A stretch of 64,000 bases of DNA from Epichloe hybrida (GCA_019022495.1 JAFEKR010000014.1:1-64000), one strand, 5' to 3'; shown: positions 47,109 to 59,396, counted from the first letter of the stretch. Notes: a model not told the origin generated them from the sequence alone. Translations and numbers: made by a program.

Positions 47109-47160
47109 AGTGAATGTGGTGAAGGACAATCCATTCTACTATGCTAGCCCTTACAGATAG

Positions 47161-47235
47161 ATCTTCAGGGCAAAGTTTATACGGAGGGGCAGGTGCCCTG
47201 CAGGGGGTCTTCGTGTACCAGACCCACCTACCTCA
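47161..47235 (-). repeat. Dispersed repeat shared with 23,362-23,430
   Basis: Reverse complement of the repeat upstream of the FunK1 gene. Both copies lie next to a Harbinger-like terminus. Confidence 0.6.
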
Positions 47236-47261
47236 CTTTGGCAGTCATAAGGCACCAGCTA

Positions 47262-47335
47262 GGGGACATCTAAACACGCATACATGTATGTCAAAAATTG
47301 AACACGCATATGCCGTTGGTCCTAATCGGGATAGA
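47262..47335 (+). mobile_element. Single end of the Mutator-type MITE
   Basis: GGACATCTAAACACGCATA, then ATTGAACACGCATATGCCG and TCCTAATCGGGATAGA, matches the ends of the 53,170-53,530 element. An extra CATGTA duplicate sits inside. The opposite end was not found. Confidence 0.65.
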
Positions 47336-47379
47336 GGTCCTTTAGCTAAAAGAGGGAAGCCCTAGAGAAAAAAACCACT

Positions 47380-47402
47380 AGCGCACTCTTTTCTAGTGCG
47401 CT
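47380..47402. repeat. Perfect 8-bp hairpin
   Basis: AGCGCACT-7 nt-AGTGCGCT. A related GCGCACTCT occurs again near 47,435. No downstream gene on either strand makes a terminator or riboregulator role compelling. Confidence 0.5.
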
Positions 47403-48280
47403 AAACGCTAAATATTTTGGCGTACTCTGAAGAAAAGCGCACTCTCTAGGCAGTATAAAGTAAGGTGTCCACCTATTTTCATAGCTAGCTTGTACCTACG
47501 GGGGGTCTTGAGTGCGCCAGCTTTAAAACAACTGCGCCCGTCTGGATCACACCCTAAAGGCAACGTCACTGCGGTTCCTGTCATTGTCAATCGTATGTCG
47601 ATCGTCACACTGGCCGGGCATCGTCAGCAATCCCAATTCTTTCCAAATCAGATGCGTTGGCCGCACCTAATGAGCAAAGAGTCTATTAAAATTCAATAAC
47701 CTTAGGAAGGAATACTTTCCATCGGTCTCCCAGGCAGGACACCATTGCCGTCGCCCTCCCCCAACACAGCCACCTCGTGAAGCACAAAACGGGCACGTTC
47801 TTTCCTCCTAGCGCCAATTGTGCTCATCTGGCTAGTTGCATCTTATCTTGTCTTGTAATTTACGGCCTCGAGCCGCCGTTCACTGGCGTTGAGCAAACAA
47901 AGTCATGAACCCACGCGCTGCACATATTTTTCTCTACTCCCTTTAGTTGGTGCCCCGATCAGGGTCATCATCGCAACTGTCGCCGCAGCCATACATTTAT
48001 GGTTGAGACGAGTTCTTATATATATATATATACGTATACACACGCTTACTCCCATCTCTAACCCCAATCTCAACGCGCGCCGCCAAGCGCAGGTATCATG
48101 TCTAATGCACCCGTATCCGACGCCCAGAACGCCCAAAAGTAGCCCAAAACTTCGTCCACATCATGACAAATGCTCACGCTTTGCCTTCGTGTATCGAAAA
48201 AAAGAAGGAAATGAGTAAAATCACAGATGACCGCCATCCGCCAAGTTCATGCTTATTCTTGGCTCCATGTGTTTCGAATC

Positions 48281-50684
48281 CTAGTTTGGCTTTAAAAGCA
48301 TCCCAACATCGTTGAGTTGCACGCTGCTCCTCGCCGTCGGGGGCGCGCCTCGGTCTATTCGACCCCATCCGGCGCCCCAAGTCGGTAGCTGCTGTTGCTG
48401 AGCACCACTCTGTGATGCTGACTCGGCATCAGAAGACATACCTGATGCGCGATTTCGTAGCGCAATCCCGCTGGATCCGTCGCTAGGTAACCGTGCTTGT
48501 CGATTCCGTCTCCAGAACTTGGTTCGCGGTTGGCGCATAGCCTCCGCCACCATGTCTGGTGAGGACACGGTGCCAACCCGAGAAGATATGCTGTTGCCAA
48601 AGCGTCCACTGTGAGCTCGAGGGTACAAAAATCCCGCCGCTTGTCCGCCGTGAAAAGGATTCCAATTGCGCCGGTGAGGAGAGCCAAGGCTAATGCTGCC
48701 GTTGCAACCGGCATTATAACTCGTGCGTGATTCGCCCGACAGTTCTTCAAGAGTAATACCCTTTGTCTCGGGTATGAGCAATGAGACCAACGTGCCAAGA
48801 AGCATGAAAAGAGCAAACAGCTTGAGAAGCCGGTCGAGATAGGGTGAGCAGTCGTTTCCAACACATCCTTTCACTTTGCCGTTCTCCAAAAGCGGGATGC
48901 TAATGACTTGAGCAATTATGGCGCCGATTTTCCCCATAGCAGCCGAGACTCCGTGTCCGGTCGATCGATACCGCGTGGGAAAACATTCGCCGGGAACAAC
49001 AAAAGTCGTCGTATTGGGCCCGGCGTTGAAAAGATACTGCCCGATGATGTACAAGGCCAGCATTGGTCCCTCGCTCAAGTGATGAAGCCTGAATCCGACG
49101 ACACCGAACACGATGGTGAGCAAGAGGAAACCGAAGACTTGGAGTGGCTTGCGGCCGATGGTGTCAATGGTCAAGATAGCGGTCCAGTATCCGGGAAGAG
49201 AGCCGGCAGCGGTAAGAATAATCATGCCAACCGCGTTGTTCCGCAGCTTAAGATACATGTTGCTGCCACTGCCGTAGCCAATAGCATGGAGCACAATACC
49301 TTGGTTGAGACCCAGACCATAAAACGCAAGATCCTGTTTCTCTGTCAGTCCTGAGGCAGGTGAAAGTTGACGCGCTCTCTTTCGATACGTACCAAGAAGA
49401 ACCAGGACATGGTTGTGCCAATCAGGATCTTAAAATTCCTCCACTCTCCAAAGTATGAAAATACATCAGCCCAAGAGGCCTTGGGAAGATCAAGAGAACT
49501 GTCCGAAGCCTTGGATCTCGAATGGCGGCGGCCGTCAACATCGACATTCGTTTCACTAGATACGTAGGCTTTGATGTCGGCATCGGCTTTTTCGACATCG
49601 TGCTGTACATCAAAGGTGTACCTTGGCGTTTCCGGGATCGTTATTCGGTAGTAAAACGCAAAACAGGCAGGAATGGCACCAATTCCAACAATGATCCTCC
49701 ACGCACGGTCAGCAGCCACCCGACAAGCGGCGTCGCAGCTCTCTTCGTCGGGGATGTCGATGAAAGACGACTTGAACGCCACGGTGGTGATGAGGGAGAC
49801 GATGGCAGCCATGAGCTGACCTAGACCTTGCATGGAAAATACAGCTGAGATCATGGCACCGCGCCATCGGGTGGGAGCAAATTCGGATATAATGACGCTG
49901 GACAGAGGATAATCGCCACCGATGCCGATGCCCTTCAAATTGTTAGACTCAGTTCACACAGCTCATGCTCGCATGCGTTCAGGATTCGCGTACCATAAGG
50001 ACTCGCCAGAAAATCAAAAGACCAACAAAACTGATGGATGGACTGGAAGAAACCAAAGCACAGCTGAATGTGCCGAAGATGATGATGGCCAGCTCAATGC
50101 CGTACATGCGTCGACGACCTAGCGCACTGGAGGTCACAGTTAGTAAGATGACAACTACACAAAAAGCCTCAGGCGATGCACGTACTCTGCGAGCCAGCCA
50201 AATAGGATCATGCCGATGACGATGCCAGCACTCGTCGACGCCTTCAGTGCTTGAATGGTCGTATCTGGTAAAATGCCGCTGTCCCCGCCGAAATCATTGG
50301 TGACATCCTCAACAGACCAGAATACCATTCCAAGCAGGGTCGTTATAAGGTTGATGGAGAATATGTCGTATGAATCGAGAAGAAAGCCCACGCCAGCGAC
50401 CAGAATGGCTCGAATATCTGCAGAAAAGAGTTAGTTCATTCCAAAACCTGCCTTGGCCAAAGAAACGTCCGGATCAGAGAGCGACCCAACGGCATACACA
50501 TACGAGACAAGCCAAAGGGAACCTTGTCAATCTCGGACAAGGCCAGTCTCCGGCGAAGGTTGGGGTCTGATATGTGCGAATAGTCGTTGTAAAAATTGTG
50601 AAATGCCCGGTTCCCCTCCAAAGTACGAGGACCAGCAGGATTCAACGGGGGCGGGAGCATTTCTTCTACAGAAGCAGCAGCCAT
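48281..50684 (-). CDS. Inorganic phosphate transporter, Pho84-like (MFS, PHS family)
   Basis: Predicted complement(join(48281..49333,49393..49932,49994..50126,50186..50417,50504..50684)), 712 aa. High-affinity phosphate:H+ symporters sit in the plasma membrane with 12 membrane segments. Landmarks: DKVPFG then HIRAILVAGVGFLLDSYDIF (first segment), GWLADALGRRRMYG (MFS loop 2-3), GIGIGGDYPLSSVIISEF (about 183-200, the phosphate-symporter signature), LSWFFL-type exon join into FYGLGLNQGIVLHAIG, and PETKGITLEELSGE. All four introns (86, 59, 61 and 59 nt) have GTATGT/GTACGT/GTACGC donors and restore the frame. The cytosolic tail after the ETKG motif is long (about 150 aa, Ser/Arg-rich, ending in a WGAGWGR...VQLNDVG segment). 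A similar tail motif is known in filamentous-fungal Pho84 homologues. Appears intact. Confidence 0.92.
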
Positions 50685-52436
50685 GGTTTGAGGGTCGAAG
50701 ACGACTCAACGACGGGGGCTGCCTGGTCTTAAAAGAGAATACATGGGAATATGAGGCCAGAGAAGCCGCCAGTGCGTGATTTCTGAAAAATAAGAATTCA
50801 AGGCTGACAGTACAATCGGTTTCCGTCACATTCTTCGACTGACTTGGGCCGACTTTAGGATCGTCACGAGTAGGAGACGAGTTGGCGTGCGAAGAGAATA
50901 GGTTGATCCGTTAATGCAGTGGGGAAAGCCAAATATCGGACGGGTCGCGACTTCGCCTTCCTATGTTATTCCATAGCTTATCGAGAGAAATTGATCCAAA
51001 TGTATATGGTCGGGAACTTGAGAACCAAAAATGCAGACAAATTTGCTCTCATCCTGCGCCAAGACCATACGACGACTCGGCAAGGAAGAGATAGGCAACT
51101 GCGAGGTTGTGCACCCAAGTTCAGTTATGGCGGGCTTTAGTCCGTTGGATCGAGGAGGTCACGATGATGGTGATGTGACGATAGGCGCTACCGCTGCCTT
51201 CGTTTTTCGAATTGGGCGACGATAAGGACTTGGTAGTGAGTGGGGCGGGGCGTGAGAACGGGTTGATGGGTTGATGTTTTTTTATGGGTTGGCGGGCAAA
51301 TGCAGCGAAGGAAAGGGAGGCGCGGCGAAGGAAATGTGACTGGTAATACGAGTGAGCTGTGAACTCTCTATGTGCATGTGTGTTCGGATTACGGATTACA
51401 TACGTACGTGTGTACATGTTCGGCTGGACCCTGGTCGGATTCGAGAAGCTTTTGCTCCGCTCGCAGAGACAACAATTATCCAGCCATGCACATGATGATG
51501 ACTGAACTCATAACCGTAAACATGCAGTACATACATGTACTCCGTAGGGATCTTTCAATCATGCAGTAGTGACTAGGCCTCAAACGGAAAAAATGCCCGC
51601 GACCGCAAATTCATAAGCGGAGTGACCTCCCGTAATAAATCATGCATTTTATTAAATGTGCACCCGAGGGGGAAAACGCGTTTTTACACGGGCTTCTTTT
51701 GGAAATAAAGAGCTTCTATTGCAGCCTATAGTAACTCCATAGAGTGCACTAGCTAGTTCCTATGCCCTACGAATTCAAGGAGGTTACTTCTCTAATAGAT
51801 TTACGTGAAAAGAAAACTCTTCCTTTTTAGGCCTAGTTACTACTGCATGATTAAAAAATCACTGCTACATGTTTATTACGTGCTAGTTAAATTGACATGA
51901 TCGCTTCGATATTCCCCACCTCCACTGCTACTTTGCCGTCAGGTCACCAACCATCCGTCTACCCGTCCACCCGTCCATCCGTTCATCCGTCCAATCCATT
52001 TTTTTTTTAAAGGAAAAACTCCCCTTTGAAACAGAGCACCATTCTGAACAACCCCATGTTACAGCCATAATTATCATGGAGACAATCACCATAGCCGCCT
52101 GTGTTTCACGCGAAAAGAGGCGCAGCCGACTGGCCACTAATTTGTGCGTGTTTTATCCCCTATACCTTGCAACAGCTTGCCCCTATAGAGTGGCTGAGAG
52201 ATTGATCTCTCCCCCGGATTCTGTTTGAGTTTTCATGGAGTTGAACTGGCGCGTGAGCGTGGACGTAGCTTCGATATTTGCATTCTAGTCCTATTGATGA
52301 GTTCTATGTAACTGTGTTTTTATACTTGGATTAAAGAGGCTTGCTAAAGAAAAAACTTACATCTGTGTAGCTAAGGAAGTTGCAGCTACAGGAACCCTAT
52401 GTCTACTGCTGTAGGGAGCAGGAAGCGCAAATTGAA
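50685..52436. other. Upstream region of the phosphate transporter, no supported gene
   Basis: Should contain the transporter promoter. I did not find a convincing CACGTG/CACGTT-type phosphate-regulator site by eye. From about 51,640 the sequence becomes more AT-rich with TAG/TAA, suggesting mild RIP or old repeat remains. Short frames have no domain. Confidence 0.5.
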
Positions 52437-52622
52437 AAGAAAACTATGCCTGCCTAGCTTTCCCTGATTCCTTTCTTTGGCGGTTTCCAGTTATAAAATT
52501 ATCTAGATTAATACCGTGGAGAATCGCGATCCCCGTGACAACGGCATTGGTTTAGATAACATTATAACTGTAAAATGCTAAAGAAAGGAATCTAGGAAAG
52601 CCAGGCAGGCACGGTTTTCTTC
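52437..52622. mobile_element. Foldback MITE, about 186 bp hairpin
   Basis: AAGAAAACTATGCCTGCCTA...at the left is the inverse of ...AGGCAGGCACGGTTTTCTT at the right. The arms pair along nearly the whole length (about 80 bp each) around a short centre near AATCGCGATC. No clear target duplication is seen. Many differences are transitions. Confidence 0.75.
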
Positions 52623-52660
52623 GGAAATTGAAAGATGCTCGTCTTTAAATATTGGGCGTG

Positions 52661-52698
52661 GGTAACAGGCAACCCTCTTCTGTTATTTAGCAACCCTG
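52661..52698 (+). repeat. Repeat related to 36,306-36,344 (inverted)
   Basis: TAACAGGCAACCCTCTTCTG then TTATTTAGCAACCC; see the island 1 copy at the Harbinger insertion point. Confidence 0.6.
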
Positions 52699-53169
52699 CC
52701 GTGAGTTAGTTTGATCTGGTCGTATTAGACAGAGGGACAGGCATGATGTATGTATACTCACAGCATCTTGAACTGTTGGCCACTGGAGAAGAAGAAGAGA
52801 GGAAGATGGGACGTGAAGTAGGAGCGGCGTTATGACCATGGCACGAGTTTTGAGTGGGGCCGAAGATCTGACTCCTTCCTATTATTACTTGCTCAACTGC
52901 TTCACACCTGCTCCTCGTCTGCACCACCTCCATCGCCATCAGTCTAATACACAGAGTAGTGGGATTAGAGTCCCGACCGAGGCCAAGCGATGAAATTGAG
53001 ACTTTGCTGCTGGGCTTCCTGCCTTTGCAACCCTGTCGTAGGTGGCTGTGCTTGTTTTTCGACGCAACACTACGGATCCGTATTATACGGAGTATGTAAT
53101 AGGTTAAGTAATCATGCTTTTTCACTCCCTGCTCGGCTAAATGCAGATGGGCGGGCAGATGGGCAGAAT

Positions 53170-53530
53170 GGACCTCTAAACACGCATATGTCAAAAATTG
53201 AACACGCATATGCCGCCCCACTTTTCCCGCTTTTCGCCCACCTTCTAACCTACATAGATTCCTCTCCTTCTCCCCTTCTTAGCTTCTTGGTTATTATTAA
53301 TTATCATCACCTTTAACATCAAATTCAACGTTAAATTCAACCTTTTACACAAGCATATTATATCCTTAGTATCTCTAATAATAATACTAGCTATATAATT
53401 TTACCTTACTATAATAGCTACAAAGATTGGACGCGAGCCACACTAAAAACAGGTGGGTGTACTGTCTATCCCGATTAGGACTAACGGCATATGCGTGTTC
53501 AATTTTTGACATATGCGTGTTTAGATGTCC
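53170..53530. mobile_element. Mutator-type MITE, 361 bp with 9-bp target duplication
   Basis: 46-bp terminal inverted repeats (53,170-53,215 and 53,485-53,530; GGAC(C/A)TCTAAACACGCATA...) match at 45 of 46 positions. They are flanked by identical GGGCAGAAT (53,161-53,169 and 53,531-53,539). A 9-bp duplication with long TIRs fits the Mutator/MULE superfamily. The 270-bp interior is non-coding and AT-rich. Reading frames crossing it are artefacts. A partial relative lies at 47,262-47,335. Confidence 0.85.
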
Positions 53531-53539
53531 GGGCAGAAT

Positions 53540-55195
53540 ACAGGAACTACCGAAGCAAACCACTTGATGCCACCCAGACCTTGCTTGCTGGCCCTGGCCC
53601 GGTAACCATCTGAACGACGCATGCAGACCACCAAGCCAGGCTGGATACGGATTAATACATAAGAAGCTCTCGCTTGGCCTTGCTTTGCTAGCATTGTCCG
53701 TGGTATTCCCGGACCAAGGTGGGCTGTCTGTGTGTGTGTACCTTGTGTGTGTACCTGTGTGTCTGGGCTGCTCGGGTGTCGCTGCCAATCACACGTCGGG
53801 GCCATGCCATGTCGTGCGCAGGTGATGATGATGACATGGCACGAAACGGAGGAGAGAGAGACATATGTATTGGAGACCGTAGTCCGTAGTCCGTACGCAT
53901 GGCTCGAAATTCGTGGATTCATTTCATGCAGTTTGCTAGCCCATCCGATAACTTCGACGAGTGCAAGTAGTAATATCTATGAAATGTACGTATGTACTCG
54001 GTATTCCGCACAAAATTGACTTCTATTGATCCGATATCGTCCGACAAATGCACGCCATGCCGCGACCACACCACCCGCCCGCGCTGCAAGGCGCCCGGGA
54101 CGAGATCATCGCTGATGAGCGACTTTCTGCATCGCCCATTGTTGCGCTTGTTGCTTCGGCCGTCGCTACTTGTTCGTTAATAGCCGGATCCGAATCTGCT
54201 CAGCCCATCGTCCGCACTGTGCGCGTATCAGCTAGGCAGGAGGTCGGCACCGATACTTACTAGGATACTTACTAGGGGCTAGCGCTGGCGCAATTGTGGC
54301 TGACGCTGGCCCAGAGCCCGAGCGGGGCATTTGTACATACATGTATGTACATGTGTCCTTGTCCTTACAACAGTGGGGGGTAGCTTTTGTGTCCTTCTCT
54401 GGTGGCCTTCTATTATGTAGATCCATTCTCCTCATAGAGCTTCCCGATGGCGCAATCCGTCACAGAAACAAACTCCGGCCCGCTTACATATACATACGAA
54501 CTAGTGGGCAAAGTGGTTTTACTAAATAATCTCCCCAACACGTAGACGTGTTCCACCTTGTGAGTCTGTGGGAAGGTCCCCTACCATAAGGTTATTAGTA
54601 ACCGCGCAGGTATTACGCGAAAGTGTAATAGTAATCTGTATGGGGAGATTCAATATTATTCATTATTAGTCTATTAATATGTAAGAAATATACCTCTAGT
54701 TTATTATTATCTGATTAGATGCAGACCCTAGTTAACGTGACTCCACGAGCCTTAGCACGTCGACATAAGGAGATGGACTGCATATGTATCATACGTACAT
54801 AGGCAAATAAAAATGGCTTTGATTAGTGAATGTTACATGTAATTGAAGCCGCGCAACGTCTCAGTGTAGCTCATCGCCTGGTCAGGTGGCTCGCACGCTG
54901 GTGTCCTGACTTATTTAAAGTCCTTGATATGGACATACATGGCCGGATTTCTTCTCTACAATCCATTCTTCATTCTTACCCTCTAAAGACTTATCAGACT
55001 TCGCAAAAAAAAAAATGAATTTCTTCTTGCCCTTGGCTACATTGCTAGTGCTCTAGCGCTAGTTACTTAACTTATTAAGTTTGATAAGGGAAGCGACATT
55101 ATCTTATCAGAATTAGCAGCGCAAAGCACACCTAAGACGGAAAATGCCCCTATGCCAAGAGGGTACGTGAATAAGCGGAATCCATCCAGGTCTAA
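53540..55195. other. Intergenic, no supported gene
   Basis: Contains overlapping frames of 60-130 codons on both strands without recognisable domains. It also has a GT-rich microsatellite-like stretch (about 53,728-53,765) and the palindromic TACATACATGTATGTACATG near 54,333. Composition declines towards AT-rich from about 54,560. Confidence 0.5.
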
Positions 55196-55615
55196 ATCCT
55201 AATCTCACTTCTTCTTAGACAAGCAGAAACAGCATTACATAACCCCATTGAAAAACGCAACAACAACGTATTACTGAGACATATCCGACTTCCTTACGAC
55301 TCACCTGCCTCGACGATTACAGTCGGAACTGCCACTGTCATATTCGTAACGGCCCGAAGATATTGGAACGCTCATTTCCGTGAATGGATAGAGTGCCCCA
55401 ACGCCGTGGTTTGTCAAGGTGACCAAATTGTAAACAGGGCGCGACGCGCAATCCGGGTTAACCTCATCGACGCCGCCGGCCACTACTTATTACGTAATTA
55501 TATGGTTGAGGGAGGTGCAACTGACCGGGATGTTCGGCTGACGGACTACTATGACTTCATTCCTGGTCCTAACCAGATGTGCACGCTAACCGTTCAAGAA
55601 GTTGGACCGGAATAG
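55196..55615 (+). pseudogene. Unidentified coding fragment
   Basis: A 139-codon open stretch begins after a TAA at 55,193 and has no early ATG; the usual 69-codon reading would have to start at a GTG. It reads through ITVGTATVIFVTARRYW, WIECPNAVVCQGD and LTDYYDFIPGPNQMC to a stop. A TTCTTCTTAG acceptor-like site at 55,210-55,219 suggests it could be a last exon whose upstream exons are lost. Not RIP-mutated. I do not recognise the protein. The 3' side abuts an LTR-like remnant. Could be a chance frame. Confidence 0.3.
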
Positions 55616-55644
55616 GACCAGGTCTGCAGGCTACTCGTTGAGGG

Positions 55645-55880
55645 CATTGGACCGGGAAGCTAAGGTTCAATGTGATCGCATCTACATTGAGTTGTCCGAC
55701 CCTGTAAGAGGGTGTGGACTACGGCTTAAATACCTAAGTACCTCTACCATAGGTGGGGTACTTGTACAGTGCAGAAACATACTATGAAGTTACAGAGGTC
55801 TTGGAAAATGAGTAGCTAGGGGTGGCCTCTTGTCTCAGCTAGTTGAGTAGCGAGGCTATCGTGCGGCAGGTATAGATTAT
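55645..55880 (-). repeat. Decayed solo LTR related to 56,189-56,421
   Basis: ATTGGACCGGGAAGCTAAGG, CCTGTAAGAGGG..GGACTACGG and TACCTAAGTACCT..ACCATAGG are shared with the LTR at 56,189. Similarity fades towards the right end. Confidence 0.6.
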
Positions 55881-56188
55881 CCCCTTGTGGGTGCAACGGA
55901 TATACAATACACCCCCTGAATTATTTTACAAATCTACATATCCCAGTTATTTGTCTCCCGCTAACAGCTGCGATTAGCTGTACGTGTAATATAACCCCTG
56001 TAATATTTTAGAGAGCTATAAGGAAAATAAATACATAATTGCACATCAGCCCATGTAGCGACCGCCGCCAGGCCTTGCCGTTACCAAAGAGCTATATTAC
56101 TTCTACTATACAAACTAACGCTATAACACGTCACACAAAGTCACGCCTCTGGCCTAGGGGGACGTGGGGTCAGGGTATTGTCGCAAGG
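55881..56188. other. Spacer between two LTR copies
   Basis: Increasingly AT-rich sequence lacking any recognisable gene. It forms the boundary between island 2 and the right-hand transposon block. Confidence 0.5.
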
Positions 56189-56421
56189 TGTTGGACCGAG
56201 CAGCTAGGATCAGAAATGAAGGTATGGATTGAGTTACCTAATCCTGTAAGAGGGCGCGGACTACGGTTTAAATAACTAAGTACCTATACCATAGGGTATG
56301 TAATCTGCCTATATAAACTATACTATGCATCTACTAAAGGTCTAGAAAAGTAACTAGTTAGGTAGGTCCTAGTGTCTAAGTTGCCTACATGCGGTTAAGC
56401 GCTTGCGGCGGGATTCTAACA
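56189..56421 (-). repeat. 3' LTR of Copia element D
   Basis: 233 bp, TGTTGGACCGAG...GATTCTAACA on the plus strand. On the minus strand it is preceded by a GGGGGGATG purine tract, as expected for a 3' LTR of a reverse-strand element whose 5' end lies beyond the window. Confidence 0.7.
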
Positions 56422-58877
56422 CATCCCCCCAGGAGGCCTATAATTAAGGCATCCTATGATAATTCAATTAAGTCTCTACAACGATCTAATTATCATTAAT
56501 TATAGCAGGGTCTTCCGGCAATTCCTGCTCTTTTAGGTTAGTACTAAGCATTTAATCTAGTAACTATACAAGCCCAAGTGCTTATCTAAAATCCGTAAAT
56601 ACTTTTCCTATTAGTAGCTTTATAAGGCCATTAGCAATTATCTCTTTTATTACCTTCTAGGTAACATTAAAGGTTCCCTTTATAACCTCTTAATAAAGCT
56701 AGTAATAATAGATATTAACGTGGCATAGTTACATTATAAGCTTAACAAATTCTTCCTTAAGAAGACAAATTATCTACATATTATTACATTTAATCTCAAG
56801 GGTATTATCTCTAAGATATAATCTAACTTCCTAATATAATCGTTTAAAGGTAATTAGCTCTTTACTATAATATAATAGCGCTAGGAGCTTTACTTCTATA
56901 GAAGAGGTTATTATAGTCTCTTATTTTCCTACTTTAAAGAGCATAGGACCTCTAAAGAGTTTTATAACATAACCCTATAAGCTTCTTCTTATAACTAAAT
57001 TATTAGCAAAGGAAGCATTACTATACGCTTTAAGTTTAGGGTTATTACCATTAAATTCAATTAAGAGATCTCCCCACGTGTAACCATACTCCAGAGCCTT
57101 TTCTATAGCTTCTATATACTAAGGTCCTAGGCGTTAAAGGTGCTATAATAGTTATAATACTACAAAGGTAATGTCTAGCTATATAATAATTATAGGATAT
57201 AATAAAGTTCTAACTAGGGATTAATATCTTTTTAAATCCTTTAGATTAATATTACCTTTAAAGGGATTAAATGGAATAGTAGTTATTAGTGCTATTAGCT
57301 TCTGTTCTAGGACTTTAATATTAAATTTAATTATAGCTTTATTCCAATAGGACTTCTAATTAAGCCATAATCATTGATTTTTATAATCTCTAATGATTTT
57401 AACCCCTAAGAACTATTGTAATTTGCTAAGGTCCTTAATGTTATACCTCTTAAAGAGTCTCTCTCTAAATTTATTATAAAGAGCTAACTTTCCCTTTATA
57501 AATAAGGCTATAAGGTTATTAATATAGAAGAAGATAATTAATCTGTCCTTAATAAACATATAAATGTCTTTAAAGATCTATATAAATCCTTTACTTACTA
57601 ACTATTTAATTAATTCCTTTATCTAAAGAAGGGGAGCTCTATATAGCCTGTAAATAGCGCTTAAGAGCTTTAAGTAAGCTTATTTATCCCTATAACCTAG
57701 TGGTATCTTATAATATACCTCTTTATCTAGCTTTAAGTTTAGGAAAGCTATAATAAAGTTATACTAATAAGCTTTAAGGTTAAAGTAGCATAGAATTACT
57801 ATAAGGAGCCTAAATATAATACTTACTAATATAGTAGCTCTTATAAAAAGGTTCCCTTTTACTTACTAATTCCTAAGCACACACAATTAAGCCTTATGCC
57901 TTATAAGGTAGCCTAATTAATCTAATTTATAGGCAAATACCTAAGTAAGTCCTAAGATCTTAATATGCAAAGGGACTTCTAATTTACTAACTTTAATAGT
58001 AACCTTATTATTAATAACTTTATTATACTCTTTATCTCTTACTTTAATAAATACCTTTTCTTTAGGGTGCCTAGCTAAATAATTATAATAAGTAGGAGGT
58101 AAAGGAAGTCTTAATATATAAGGCTTTTCTTTACTCTTAGCTCCTAGGGCAAAGGTAGTAGTAAAAGCTTTAAGGAGGTTATCTTTATTAATATTAGGAA
58201 TATCTGGATCTTCGTCTTTGTGATCTATTTTGGAAGGATTTAATAGACTATTAACATTTATTGGTTTATAATCTAAAAAATCCGGTTAATAGCTAGGTGA
58301 ATTCAGAGGAGTTAGGAGAGTTAATTCCTAAGTTCCTTTTCCCTTTTCTTTATTATTTAGTTAATTATAATTATGTTAATCTTCTTACTAATAGATTAGA
58401 GGAAGGGAGCCTTATGCCTATAGGTGCCCCACATCTTAAGAATATCCCATATCTGCTTTATTAACCTTAAAGTCTTCCATAAGCTCTTAAAGGAGGCGTT
58501 TTTTAGGCTCTTTTTCCTTAATTAAAAGGTCCTTTTCTTAAGCGTAGAAAATTAACTTATTAAAGGTAACATAGCTTAATAAGAACTAACAATTCCTTTA
58601 CATTATTAGTACCCAAATCAGATATTAGGTAGAAGAGATATAACTAGCTAGATAACTAATGTAAGCTCTTTGTAATAGCTTTAGACCTATCTTCCTAAGC
58701 CTATCCTATATTATTACGAAAGCTTTATAACCAAAAGCTTAAAGATAATTTAATAAAGCCTCCAGCTTCTCTAGTAAATAATTCTATTAAAGCTTATTCT
58801 CTCGTAACCATTTGTTCAAGGCTTAATATAGTAAAAGCTAATCTAGAGACTTTCTAGGCATATAATTAAGGATATTT

Positions 58878-59396
58878 TGTCGGGGCAAAACAACCACCCC
58901 AAAACAACGGAAAAGAGGGATCTGACGATAATGATGATAATGACGAAAATGACGATATTGACGGTATTGACGAATTCGACGATATCAGCAATTGAACCTA
59001 GATATCGGGATCTAGGTCTGCGATATTTGCGATCCATCGCGAGGATCGAAGCTAGGAAAAGCTGCCTAGCTAGGCAGCTAGATAATCTCAAATAATCTCA
59101 AATAAGCTCATATTCATCTCAGGAAAACATAGGTAAAATCTCGATTTGAACAATCCAAGCCAAAGGTAACGAAGGGAGAGTTGATTTTCTATTAAAAGGG
59201 AGGGAATCTAGGGTTTTTATCTAGCTAGGGGGTCAGGGGCTAGGCCGGATCTAATGTGGTTGAATTGATCCGACAATCCGATAGATCCGAGGTCGAAGGG
59301 GCTAGAGGTCTCGAGGGATCCGATAGATCCGAGGTCTAAGGGGCTAGAGGTCTTGTGAGAGAGGTCTCTAGGGGTTATATTCCTAGCCACATAACA
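58878..59396 (-). repeat. LTR (519 bp), left copy of the minisatellite element
   Basis: Contains several palindromes (CTGCCTAGCTAGGCAG; GATATCGGGATCTAGG context) and GATCCGATAGATCCGAGGTC repeated twice near its right end. It is noticeably less RIP-mutated than its surroundings. Confidence 0.85.

Larger units (their letters stand above)
46225..48280. other. Intergenic part of gene island 2, no supported gene
   Basis: Normal-composition DNA downstream of the phosphate transporter gene. Several short frames occur but overlap repeats or each other and show no domain. It carries the small repeats listed separately, and a TATATATATATA run near 48,018. Confidence 0.55.

Noticed and set aside
52706..53221. 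171-codon reverse frame
   Set aside because: It begins inside the terminal repeat of the MITE at 53,170 and has no recognisable domain.
53387..53922. Two overlapping 133-codon reverse frames
   Set aside because: One crosses the MITE end, the other a GT-rich stretch. Composition is repeat-like.
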